In this document: positions 43,096 through 54,240 of the stretch, piece after piece
How positions within the stretch are numbered: the stretch's first letter is position 1
Layout of the letters: the number at the start of each line of letters is the position of its first letter
Source of the DNA: Megamerina dolium
Taxonomy: Eukaryota > Arthropoda > Insecta > Diptera > Megamerinidae
Length of the DNA stretch: 64,000 bases
Assembly (NCBI GenBank): GCA_963854835.1
Contig: OY978525.1
Coordinates: 21,174,309-21,238,308 of the forward strand
Reading direction: 5' to 3'
Made by a program: the position numbers and the translations under genes
The notes under the pieces: generated by a model
Databases searched by the model: none
What the model saw: only the letters and a program-made list of their open reading frames with translations
Told to the model about the DNA's origin: nothing

Positions 43096-43590
43096 GCAGG
43101 TCTTTCTGGTGAGGAAGGCAATTTTTTCCCACGCCATATGCGGTCATTTTTCTTTAAACAGGCTTCGAATCGATCCAACAGCTCTGCATAATCGATGGAT
43201 CATTTTATGCTTTGCAAGGCATTTGATGTGAATGACATTATAAAAAACAAAAAATTGCTTCCATGACTTTGTTAGCTGAAAAACTGATGTTGGCTTCTTT
43301 GGCTTCGATTCACCAGGAAAAGAGCTCTGTCCTGACTGTTTCTTGGTCCGTGATGTGTTGTGATGATTTCATGTTCCATTCGCGATTATTCATCAATTCG
43401 TTCATTGGTTTCAGTGATGATTTTCTTACGCAACTTAATGCTTAATGAGCTCACGAGATTCACTTTTTTTCCATTTTCATCGAAATTCACGTGGTTGTCT
43501 GCTTTCAATGTGGAATACAAACTAAACACGCAGCCTGCTCAAAATTTCATGGTAGTCTATCAACAGGGGCTAGTTACATAGGAACTCTAT
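43096..43590 (-). pseudogene. Mariner transposase relic (DD34D type), central part
   Basis: Read on the minus strand, in changing frames: TRTKKQSGQSSFPGESKPKK resembles the ETKEQSKQW.SPGE.APKK block of mariner transposases. SFSANKVMEAIF resembles the ANKVMATVFWD block. DYAELLDRFEACLKKND resembles the YY.LL.RF...L block before the second Asp. Stops and shifts are numerous and the catalytic Asp boxes are not preserved. Both ends are missing. Confidence 0.7.
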
Positions 43591-43599
43591 TGCATATAA

Positions 43600-45780
43600 A
43601 ATTACTATCCGGGAAATTAAGAAAGATATTGAATCTGCACAATATATGTTTAAATGGAATGGCCGATAATGGATCTACTGCATGAAAATTTCTAATCAAG
43701 CGTAATTTCACGATTATACAATGTCAACTGACTTTCAAGATAGTGTTCATACTAACAAACATCTCACTCTTGAACATTAAAAGACATTGAACAACACAAA
43801 GTCATGGCCGAAATATCAGTTGAAATGTGGCAAAAAATAATTGAAAATAACCTTCAAATCATCGAGCTCTGCAGACAGTCTCATATCAGGCAACATATTT
43901 ATAACTACATTTGATCGAAATCTAAGTTTCAAGTGTGTCTTTTATTTACCTTTACTTTACAAAACATATAGTCATGAACAAAAAAGGCAACTATTCCTAC
44001 GATACTCGATTATTCATGTAGTATCATACATATATACTGTGTATGTGAGTAAAGCAATATAACTCATACGTCCGGTGGTACGGATATACCTTTCAATTAT
44101 TATAAAGCAATCAACAGACTAATCGCATTACTAAAAATACGTTCAACCTTGAAAACTGTTTAAAATATATATACTTCATGCATTTATTATATAGAAAATT
44201 ATATTCATATGGTATGAGTATATAAGTGTATGAGTATGTACTCATATGAATTTGTATGGCATTCAATTTATTAAAAGAAGCAAAAAACAAAAATACAAAC
44301 AAACAATAAAGTCAATATAACAATATTGTATAAAAGTAATAATAGCATTTTCTAATAAAAACCATATAAATATCAAAGGTCAGTAATAAATATTTTTGTT
44401 ATATTGTATAATTCTTAAGTAATTATTGACATATGTAACTTTCATATGGATATTTACAAATAAGCTTTTTATTACATAAAAATATACGCATAAATAATTA
44501 TTATAAAATTATACTACATATATGTAATTTTAAAGACGTAAATATGAATTGTATATACCCATTTATGCGCCCACTAAGTATAACAAGAATATAAAATTGA
44601 TCACAGAAGTGTGGGGATAAATTAAGTTGTAATAAAGCTGCGGCGGATGTGTAATAAAACCTTAGAAAATATAAATAATAACCTAAAGTTACCACCCATT
44701 AATGTCTGTATATCCACATATGAGTATATACATTACGGTGGTACTTAAAAGCAAATGAATGATTTTTTCAAATCTCGCTCGTTCAATTGGTAATACCACA
44801 GTGGAAGATATCACATATGTATCAATTTTGGTGCCGATTGGAGACGATTAAGGTGTGTCGCACAGGCGTCAAAATTCTAAAAAAAAACATTTTTTAATTT
44901 CTCACATTTAAGAACCACCCGAATATACATACTTTATCTACTTGTGTGTGCATATATTGTATATTGTATTTATTTATATTAAAATATATTGCTTTTTAAT
45001 ACGATGATTCATTTAATAAAATTGTATAGAAATGAAAAAGTACTAACGCTTTTTTGATTTATATACACATTATGTATGTATGTATTAATCTTTACGAAAT
45101 CTGCACATAAAATCACCACAAATCTATCAAGAATCTAATGCAATTTATATAAAAGCTTCATTGATTGATTATCAAATATACAGGCATAATGTAGACAGTA
45201 TGAACAAATTATTACAACACAACGAAAAAATGAAAAACGGTACTAATAGAATACATAATAAAAATTGTAATTTGACTATAGGAAATTATGTAAATTGCTA
45301 TAATGGATTACCTAACATTTATAAGATCAGACTAAGCCACGCCTTAGACACTTTTCTGAGAGTTTGGAAGAAACTCTCGAAACAAAACCTGATAAAATTT
45401 TTAAATCAAAATTGAAACTGATTACAATTTTATAGTTAATAAGAATAAAATAAATTTTTTAATAAAAATAAATAATTGTAAGGAGCAATTGTACAAACGA
45501 CAGAGATTTTTTAAAATTACTAGACCGTAAAAAAATACTACTGCACACAAATTATTTCTTGTTAAAAGCGAAATCTAAAGCAATTTTAATTTAAACATTC
45601 ATACTAAATTGAATAAAAAATATGATTTAATTGCAGAAACCGCAAATAATGATTATTTTTAAAAATTCAAATGAAAAAATCAGCATTTTCTACATGTCGG
45701 TGAACACAGCTGAGTACATCAAAATGATACTGATTAAACGCTGAATTGGAACCACTAAAAATTTTTATTTTTTGAGTATT
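43600..45780. other. AT-rich non-coding stretch
   Basis: No gene is supported. An 84-codon frame at 45161-45415 (lysine/asparagine-rich) has no recognisable domain and is likely chance in this AT-rich context. Confidence 0.45.
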
Positions 45781-45789
45781 ACGTGAAAA

Positions 45790-46171
45790 AATTAAAATTA
45801 ATTATTATTTTTACATTTGTATTTTTTTAATCTTTAATAAAAATTATTGTTTTATTTTAATTATTTTTACTCTATCGAAAAAATTACTTTTTGTTTTTTA
45901 TTTTATTATTCAAGAATAAAAATTATGTTTTGAGTTTTATTTTTTTGCTCAGGAATAAAAATTATTTTTTGAATTAAATTTTTTTTGTTCGGGAATAAAA
46001 CATAAATTTTGATTTTTATTTTTTTCCCCCATAAATAAAACTCAAAACATCATACAGCTTTATGGTTGTGAACATGGTGAAAATTTTTTTTTGTTTCAAT
46101 CTCGTCTGCCAATCAACAATAAAAAATAAAAAACAATAACAGCATAAAGAACTGAGTAGATTTATTAACTA
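45790..46171 (+). repeat. Left inverted arm with tandem subunits
   Basis: Subunits start near 45912 (CAAGAATAAAAATT), 45950 (CAGGAATAAAAATT), 45990 (CGGGAATAAAAC) and 46029 (CCATAAATAAAACTC). The inner segment to 46171 includes AAGAACTGAGTAGATTTATT. Confidence 0.8.
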
Positions 46172-46433
46172 CTATATCTGTATTGGAATATATAATACAC
46201 ATGTATATAGTTTCAACAAATTTTCTGATCCAGACATCGTCGAATTTTCAAATTTTTCGTTCCGAAGAACATGCAAATGTTGTAGACCTATTACAAATAA
46301 TCTTATATTAGATAATCCGAAAGATAAAATAAAATTTCCAGTCAATTACTTAAAATTTCAAATCGGCCAACTACAACCACAAAAATTGAAAATACAAGAA
46401 AATCAGTACAATATACCTTAAATTATGTAAATA

Positions 46434-47016
46434 TTAATTTATTTCCAAAATATCAGGTGATAAATTGCATCTAAGATCACTTAAAACCAGCTTCAGTGCA
46501 GAGAATGATCGTACAACACTAACTTGGGTAGCTGGAACACTATGAACGATTTGTGATAAAGACCATAGGTAGGGATATATGTGTCGTTTATCGTTCCAAT
46601 ATTCCATTATTTCAACGCCTAATTCGACATGTTTTGGTGCAAAGTTCTCAATTTCATTTATTGCTTTTCGCAATCCTTCATCGTTTGACTCAATGCTAGA
46701 TTCTTCATCTGATGGAGATACCTCAATCGAGCTTAAAAGGCATCCAAGTAGAGACGATGAGCTTTGTATTTGAGCACATTTTGAACCTGTCTCAGACTCT
46801 TCAACAGTTGGCATATCCTGACATATGGTTGATTTACTTTGATAAATTTTAACGTTATTTTTCTTTTATATTGTAATAAAACATTAAACATATTGCATAT
46901 TAAAAATTACATAAAAGTATAAAATTATAAGTATTTAAATTTTACCTTTGCCTTCAAACTTAAAATCTGGCGAATTAATTGCTTAAGGTGAGATTTTGCT
47001 AGCATCATTTTAATTG
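46434..47016 (-). pseudogene. hAT transposase C-terminal part, with apparent intron
   Basis: The exon at 46434-46817 ends in the hAT C-terminal dimerisation signature: YPYLWSLSQIVHSVPATQ, then VSVVRSFSALKLVLSDLR and CNLSPDIL. An acidic linker precedes it. An upstream exon (46946 to about 47016; MMLAKSHLKQLIRQIL and SLKAK) joins in phase 0 across a 128-bp intron with GTAAAA donor and ATATGTCAG acceptor. The RNase-H-like catalytic part and BED finger are absent, so this is a fragment. It would normally mediate dimerisation of the transposase. Alternatively it could be the end of a domesticated gene, but its position between inverted arms favours a transposon. Confidence 0.82.
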
Positions 47017-47278
47017 GATCTTTTATTATTAATCGTCTTGTTCAAAAACAATAGCAGGTATTTGGAGTTAAGTAAAACTATGTTTTCCAGAAGGACAAAT
47101 ATGAAAATTTTGCAATGTCTAGAAAACTATTGTTTTCTAAGTTTTGGGCTTTATTTTCGGATTAAGCGCACGTTTTTACTCAAGAAATTACTATTTCAAT
47201 ATATGCCGAGGATAAGAAAATTTATTGAAATTATGTATTTGTGTATGGTATATTGTAAAACAAATCTAGTATGTTACG

Positions 47279-47675
47279 TAGTTAATAAATCTACTCAGTT
47301 CTTTATGTTGTTATAGTTTTTTTTTATAGTTGAATGGTAGACGACATTAAAACAAAACAAAAAATTTCATCATGCTCACAACCACAAAGCTGTATGATGT
47401 TTTGAGTTTTACTTATGGGGGAAAAAAATCAAAATCAAAATCAAAAGTTTTATTCCCGAACAAAAAAAAATTAAATTAAAAAAATAATTTTTATTCCTGA
47501 GCAAAAACATAAAACTCTAAAAATAAATTTTATCTTGAATAATAAAATAAAAATCAAAATGTAATTTTTTCGATAGAGTAAAAAAAATAAAATCAATCAA
47601 AAATATTTATTAATGATTAAAAAAATAAAAGTCTAAAAATAATTTTTATCGTTGATAAAAAAAAATTAAAATCAC
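47279..47675 (-). repeat. Right inverted arm with tandem subunits
   Basis: It mirrors the left arm, including the CTCAAAACATCATACAGCTT anchor and the GGAATAAAA subunits, with a few indels (for example an expanded ATCAAA run at about 47432). Confidence 0.8.
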
Positions 47676-47679
47676 AAAA

Positions 47680-49910
47680 TAATCATTAAATTTTGATTTT
47701 TAAATATTCCCAATTATAACAATTACGGTCCCTGTTTAATTGATCTTAAATGAAAGATTAAAATATAAACGAATTAATTTAATGAATAGAAAATATATTT
47801 AATGGAAAAATTACAAAATACTCAAATATATTATTTCAAAAATAATAATTTTCAATATCTGCTTTCCAATGGCTAACAATAAAATATTGTATATTAAAAT
47901 AACAAATGGCTTTACAAGTTGTCGTCAAAATAGAATGAGGCTGTTGAAAATTAGTATTAGTATTTTGTTGGAAACAATACTGGATATTCCTGGTAGATAG
48001 TTTTTTTTATTTCTACTACACAACACAAAATGAATATTCCACATAAATTTGAACACATTCAAATGCATTAATTAATAAAAATATTCATAACAACTATAAC
48101 GTGTAACTTATAAAACAACTAAGATTCATAAACATTTTGCAAACAAATTTATATGCATATTCATATGCACTCAAATGGAAAATGAGAAAACTTATACAAT
48201 TTTTTGGTGTATATGTGATCCTATTTCATTTCTATATATGTATTTATGTATATTGTTTTACCAAAAATCAAATAGTTCATACTGCTCTTCTAACATTTCT
48301 ATTCAAATACATACGTTGTACACAAATCAGATGGACAGGTATTACTTATGTATAATATTAGCACACGAACCGATGCATACCTTTCAAACCAACCATAAAA
48401 AATATAAAACCAAATAAAAGAATCTAACTACCTTGCTCTTTGGTATACGTATTCAATCACAGATAGAATATTTTCTTTTTGAATAGTACATATTTATTTA
48501 TTCGAAGCCTGTTCTGCCCAAACAAAAAATATCTGGAGCCAAAAAGCAAAAGCAACAAAAACATTAGCGATTCCACAGTTTCTAATGATGAGAAGCACAA
48601 CTCTAAATTTCAAGTTAGTAAAAACGAAAAAATTAACGATTTTATGTAAAATGATTTCCAATCGAAGAAAGAATATCCTGTGATCAATTATACTTGAAGC
48701 AGAATTATAATTGTGTAGCTCAAAAAGTTATTAGTAATGGATTCTAAAAAATTTTTGTGTCTCTTGTTAAAGAGCAATTAATATTTCATGTTCGTATTAA
48801 AAAGTCAAAAGAGAGGATTGAGCACCTGCTGTTGGACAGCGCTGCTCCGTAACAAAATACACAAGTACTGCAAAAGTGTCGAAATAATGCACAAATAAAA
48901 AGAATGAATATGTAGATTTTGGAAAAGCAGTACTAAAACCATTAATCAAAGTCATGTCATGTTGGAAGCTGTATGTACATATACTGTATATTCTTATGTA
49001 CATATAGTCAGTAGTAGACTATATGTGAGGTTAAAAACCATTTGGCATGGCAATAGTTGAATCTTTTTTTCTACATTTGACTCTTGTGTGACACTTGAAA
49101 AATATCTTGAATACTATCATCTATATGCATTGCTTTTATAGCACTAAATTTGAATTCCGAATGTATGTACATATGAAAAGAGAAGAAAAAACAAAATAGA
49201 TATAATAAAAACAACTTTGTAGCCCATATTGACTGGAGCAGCGATAACAGCTGTCAAATAGAAAAATGCTAAGTTAGAGTGCTCATATACCAAAAGATTA
49301 ATTTTTGTTAAAGTTGAAGGTTGAAAATGTGTGCGACAGGAAATGATGTGATCGAAGCGAATGTAATTAAAATTGATATTCGACCATTTGTTAGATGTCG
49401 TTTATCTCGTAAAAGCAATAAAATTTGTATAGAAACGATTTCCTCAAATTACCTACGTACATGTCTGTTGCAAGTGTTCAATAATGTACATATTGTTAGT
49501 TCAATATTCCCGTATTTTCAATTCAGTTATCCTTGGCATGCATACACAAAACACATACACACACACACACACCCTTACATTTATGTATGGTATGAACATG
49601 ATGAACTCCTTCTATTTCATTTCCATTATGTGTTTATACGTCCAAATGCATGTCATGCTTTTGAATTTGAACAATTATGGATTTCTCTTTTCACAATTAC
49701 CTATTGATGTATGTTGTCTTACATACACGCATATATACGCACAATTTTGGTTCATACAATATGTAGTATTCTGTGATAATTGATATTGCATTACACATTC
49801 CAGTATTCTTCGATAAATATCATTGCTTCACTTGTAGTACCAGTTGTATTGTTCTGATAAATTACATAGACGTGTTGATACAATTCACTGGTCAATTCTA
49901 TAAAAACATC
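47680..49910. other. AT-rich stretch with weak coding-like segments
   Basis: Around 48500-48660 two overlapping frames stay open (one includes SKSNKNISDSTVSNDEKHNS) and GC content rises slightly. No domain is recognised. The 128-codon frame at 49321 runs through a CA microsatellite and is probably chance. Confidence 0.4.
49557..49572. repeat. (AC)n microsatellite
   Basis: A short run of AC units extended on the left by imperfect ACACAT units. Confidence 0.85.
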
Positions 49911-49919
49911 AATTTTGTA

Positions 49920-50540
49920 GGTAAGTCTCCTTAAGGGATGCTAATAGATGATATATTTGGGGGAAATGTTCTAGCTGAAGGATAAATATTGTATTTTAAC
50001 TCTCTGTGGATGAAGCCTATGCAATTATGGGGATATTTGTCGTTTTTATTTTGAATTTAAGTTCATTTTATAGGGAAGCCTTTCTAAGAAATAAATATGA
50101 AATATATTTTCGAAAAAAATATTAAACAGTAAAAACTAATAGAGATCGATCATATCTATTAGCCCTCTATGTCCGCTATGAGAGCAGTGGTAGTACATAT
50201 TATTAAAATGTCAATCTTGTTGGAGAGCACCTTTAAGTAGTAAAGAGGGAGGTAAGTAGGTTAAATAAAATTTTAAGTTGCACAAATTAATTGTGGGTTG
50301 GACTTAGATTTCAATTCCCTAGAATTGAATCTGTGGAATTTTAATGAATATTTCAACTCTCATCATGATTTTGAGGTTAGAAACGAGTACTCAAATTCAG
50401 CGGCTCAAAATACGTTTCAACTTTCATCATTCTTTTGAGTTTAGAAATGAAATTCGAAACGAGATGATCCAAAATACGTATAGAAATGTTTATCTTGTCT
50501 GGTGGATACGACCTTCGTATTTATTCATTTATCTGTGTGA
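49920..50540 (+). repeat. Dispersed repeat family C copy
   Basis: Blocks AGTAAAAACTAATAGAGATCG, CTCTATGTCCGCTATGAGAG and CAATCTTGTTGGAGAGCACC lead to a tail with AAAATACGTATAGAAATGTT. The same order occurs at 53650-54240. Inside the tail a ~63-bp unit (ATTTCAACTCTCATCATGAT) is duplicated. Confidence 0.6.
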
Positions 50541-50754
50541 AAAATAAAGTATTTATGCTGTATTTTTCACACAGAACTATATGATTCAAACACTAGAAAT
50601 TAAGTTTCTCCTCCAATATTGTGGAACTTATTAATTCTGGGCAACACTGGAAGCGACACGCATGTTTAAATTGATTTTGAACAGTAGTACTGTCATCAGA
50701 TCCATTTCTCTGGGATCACAGACCAAAGCATAGGATTGCAAAAGTAGTTTTTAT

Positions 50755-50890
50755 TCCAAATTTCTACTGTCTAAAGAATTGCTAATTGCTTACTAACAAT
50801 TCGGCACCAATTTTTGTATTTCTAAATAAAAAATCTGTGATTTCATTACGCCGGAGATTAAATTCAAGCTGACATTTTGCTCTAATGTTC
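50755..50890 (-). mobile_element. Heavily decayed SINE relic
   Basis: TTCTACTGTCTAAAGAATTG, CTAATTGCTTACTAACAATT and GCCGGAGATTAAATTCAAGC follow the order of the SINE body and head in reverse, with many substitutions. Confidence 0.5.
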
Positions 50891-51029
50891 TAGCTTTATT
50901 TCTAAACTTTGACAATTATGGATAATTTGATGCACTACAGAGTCTGTCCACTTTAAACAAAATCATAGAACTTAGGTAAACTTAAGATACAGACCAATTA
51001 TTCAGAATAGCCTCTGCACTTCATTACAT

Positions 51030-51414
51030 CGGTGCAGAAGCCAGTTGTGGAGGAATGTGAGTCCCTTAGTCTCAGGTAAGCAAAGGACCTGACCACACCC
51101 TTTACTCCGTCTAGTTCCAAAGTTTTGAGCAAATGTCATTTAAGGTTGCCTCCAGACTACTTATCACACCATCAACCTCTGATATCAACCTCATGAAATG
51201 CTTTATCTATCGTCTTTGCTTGGAGGATGACGAAAGGCCTCAGCAAATGCTTTGCCACTGCCTATGTTTATCTCGCACTACAAGTAAAATATTACTAAAT
51301 CACTCTGATATCAAACTATCTTCTGCAAAGCATGTCTTAGTTTTCATTAAGATAGAAGACATTATTCTACCTCAAAAGGGTAACTATGTGAACAAAAGAG
51401 CTTTTAGATCGTAG
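51030..51414 (+). pseudogene. LINE 3' fragment, C-terminal zinc motif
   Basis: The frame from 51133 contains YRLCLEDDERPQQMLCHCLCLSR in parts: CLEDDERPQQMLCHC followed by LSRTTSKIL. This matches the CxxC..E..E..H.L..C layout that ends ORF2 in RNase H-bearing LINEs such as R1/LOA-type elements, and LVFIKI matches the final helix. The first Cys and the CP are altered. It is not the same family as the 28-kb LINE. The preceding 100 bp may be more of the same element but shifts frame. Confidence 0.6.
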
Positions 51415-51419
51415 CATTT

Positions 51420-52630
51420 GACTTTTGGTTTAAGTATTTTCCAATAATAATAAGGATAATGATATTTTTAATAAATGTCTACTGGCACTGTGTAATTGAA
51501 TGTATCGATAAAATACAATGTCTTATTTGAAAATTTGCTACTGAGCAGCAATAAGCAATAAGTCCCCCATGATGTTCATATGTACGAGCATATAAATGAA
51601 GTAGGATAAAATAATTCATACATAACTACTGATACTTGCAGACCAATTTCAATATGAAATTCGATTCGCATTGTACATGTAGTAGATAGATATACTAATA
51701 TATTCACTCTCTATGTATGTATGTAGTTATATTTCATACATATACACTTCGAAACACTTTTGTGGCAAGAGTCAATTAGATCTTTTCGACACTCCGAGGA
51801 AATGTAATCTTTTGAAGAGATAATGTGTTTTAAAATTTAATAAGAATCGTTTTTAGCTTAAAGAGACTTTAAAAATTGCTAACGAAACTTTTCATAAATA
51901 AACTGATTTAAAAAGCCACATAATCCTAATACATCTAATGACTACGTAAACGAACTAATGTCAGTGTAATTAATCAAAGTTTTGAATAATATTGTAGAAC
52001 TTTTAAAGTAATAACTTTTTAATATGTATATTTGCATCACGAATATAATTGTATGTAAAAGGTGATATAAATTACTGTTTAAAAATTAACGAAATATATT
52101 GACATGCATATTAATATATTTACTTCATAAACGTTAAGGTAATAAATGTAATTCCACAACTTTGTAATTTTTAAACTTGTTTATTTCTATTATCATATTT
52201 TTCTCTATTGTTTTTCTTTTTTAAGTTCATTTGCAAGGGTTACCCTTTATATACATTTGTTGAAAATTTAAAAATGTTTGCTTTAATCGTCCGACGAGTA
52301 TAAAATGCAATTAAATGAACTACTGACCCAATTTAATAAAGAAAAAGTATAAAATTAAATATAACATTCAGCAAAAAAACAAATTGAATCATAAAACGAC
52401 ATTTTATATTGTACCTACATCAAAAAATTATGTACATGTTTATATGTGCGGGTACCACATACGTGGTGAATGCACGTCATAATCCAGTAAGTTTTACATA
52501 CATTTAACTGGAACTTATGTATGCGGGTATATTCAAAATATGTACATATAATATATAAATACCCTAATGGAAACGTATGGTCGTGTGAAAAATATTTAAG
52601 CTTCAAGTAAATGAGCACATCGTTATCAGC
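51420..52630. other. AT-rich non-coding stretch
   Basis: No gene or repeat family is recognised here. Confidence 0.5.
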
Positions 52631-52659
52631 TATTTTTGTCTTAGTGTAGATGAGCATTT

Positions 52660-52870
52660 CATCATTAAAAACCAACTTCTCAATTACTTTCGCGAAGGGA
52701 AGAATGCAAGATCAACATATGCGATGATCGAAGCAAGTCCACATACAAAAATTCGAAACATCGCAAAAACACTAAACATTTATCATTCGACCATCCATGA
52801 TCATTACAAAAAGTTGTCATTGATCAGCAAACTCAATTCGTGTTTGAATTCCAAATGAGCTTAAAGAAAT
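52660..52870 (+). pseudogene. Mariner transposase N-terminal relic
   Basis: YFREGKNARSTYAMIEASPH runs into TKIRNIAKTLNIYHSTIHDH and LSLISKLN. This follows the mariner second helix-turn-helix (..IEADP..T.REIA..LNVS.ST...HL) and the KLDKWVPHEL block (now KLNSCLNSK). No catalytic domain follows. Confidence 0.6.
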
Positions 52871-53320
52871 CCATCTCATTTAGCGCATTAGCATCTGCGA
52901 TAGCCACTTCAATATAATACCTCATACAATTTTAATGACTACTGAAAAGGTGCCTCATCGACCAAATTCATTGAAGCTTTTTCTCGAAGGGTATATATTC
53001 GTCTATATTCACTTATATCCTATACGATTTAAAATTGATATGTTGCTTATGTATGTGTTTGTTTAAAATATATAATAAACATGATTGCATGTTGTCAATT
53101 AATTATTTTGGATAAGTGAAAAAAAAAATTGTTTAATGCAAAACATTTAAAACAGAACCAGCTGAGCAACCTAGTTATTAGTACATTTAAATACTCGTAC
53201 ATAATCTTCTCTGATGCATGCAAAATTGCATTTAAATAACAAAATGCAAATTTATTTCAAATATTATATATATGTATATAAAGGGTGTTTTATTACAAGG
53301 AAATCAATTCGGAGCGATTT
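52871..53320. other. Short non-coding stretch
   Basis: Sequence after the mariner relic may be more of it, but no readable blocks remain. Confidence 0.45.
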
Positions 53321-53342
53321 ATTTATCAGTATCTATCAGTGC

Positions 53343-53522
53343 GGGTGCCGTAGCTCAGTGGTTAGTGTGTTGGTCTTTTGATCTGTAGGTCGTGGTTCAA
53401 TCCCCGGCTGATGCATAACAAATTTAATATCGAAAAGATTTTTCTTTCGAACGGTACCCACCAGTCGGCAAGTAATTGGCAATTCTGCCGACAGTAACAA
53501 CTTGCCATGAAAAACCTTGCCA
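53343..53522 (+). mobile_element. SINE copy ending early, with target duplication
   Basis: It has a good head (GGGTGCCGTAGCTCAGTGG; A box and B-box-like GTGGTTCAATCCCC). The body runs to CCATGAAAAACCTTGCC and then stops, lacking the ~150-bp 3' part. AGTATCTATCAGTGC (just before) and AGCATCTATCAGAGC (just after) look like a 15-bp target duplication with two changes, so the short form itself seems to have inserted. Confidence 0.85.
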
Positions 53523-53649
53523 GCATCTATCAGAGCCCTGCAAATTATGGAAAACAGATCACTAATTTCTTCTGAGAGCTTAAAAATATTCAGTAACCAT
53601 CGAAATACCAAAACTTTATGATTACGGAAATAACGGTAATGTCATAAAA

Positions 53650-54240
53650 ATAGCCGACGGATACAAATAACAAAAAATTTTACAGCCGAAGAAATGTGAG
53701 AGATTGGGGGTAAGCATGGTCCGCCAAAAATGTTGAGGCTAAAAAACTGATGGGGGTCAGCCACTTGATTATCACACTTCACCTTTCCACGGTCTACTTC
53801 TGGGCAATTATTATGCTATTTGTCGACGTTTGTGCGCCTCTAACTCCATTTGAAAATAAACCTCCCTATAAAGTAAATATAGGGAGTAACTAAGTTCAGA
53901 AAAACCTTGAATGGTAAAGACTAATGAGGATAGGATATTTATTTACTTCTTTGTGGGTACTATGGGGACAGTGAGAACGAAATTTATAAGGTCGTCAATT
54001 TTGTATGTGCAGAGTGCAGCCCCTTTATGTTCAGAAGAAAGAATTAATGGAAGTCGTTAAAAAAAAACTGAATCCTGTAAAGACGATTCGGAATATTTTA
54101 ATAAATGTTTCAATTTGAGTAATTTTCTTTAAGTTTAGATACTAATTTGGCCCTTTCCCAATCAAATCAACACCGACCGAATTCACGTTCAGCGCTCCCA
54201 AATACGTGCAAAAATGTTTACCTCATCTGTTGTCAAAAAG
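53650..54240 (+). repeat. Dispersed repeat family C copy
   Basis: It contains AAATATAGGGAGTAACTAAG, TTCAGAAAAACC, GTGAGAACGAAATTTATAAG and CAATTTTGTATG, then a tail with CGAATTCACG and AAATACGTGCAAAAATGTTT. The block order matches the copies at 27 and 50 kb. Confidence 0.6.

Larger units (their letters stand above)
45790..47675. mobile_element. Foldback-like hAT-derived element with long inverted arms
   Basis: Two long arms are inverted copies: about 45790-46171 and 47279-47675. Perfect anchors include 45869-45888 with 47561-47580, and 46041-46060 with 47387-47406. Pairing continues to 46169 with 47281, next to the central ~1.1 kb. Within each arm a ~45-50-bp subunit (GGAATAAAA followed by T-rich sequence) repeats about four times. 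The centre holds a hAT transposase C-terminus. Outer ends are not sharply defined and I could not find an 8-bp target duplication. Confidence 0.75.

Noticed and set aside
48500..48660. Possible exon or transposase N-terminus
   Set aside because: Two overlapping open frames compete, neither has a recognisable domain, and splice sites are not convincing.
49321..49707. 128-codon plus-strand frame, possible small gene
   Set aside because: Its second half is a CA microsatellite and AT-rich translation; no domain, signal or splice context supports it.
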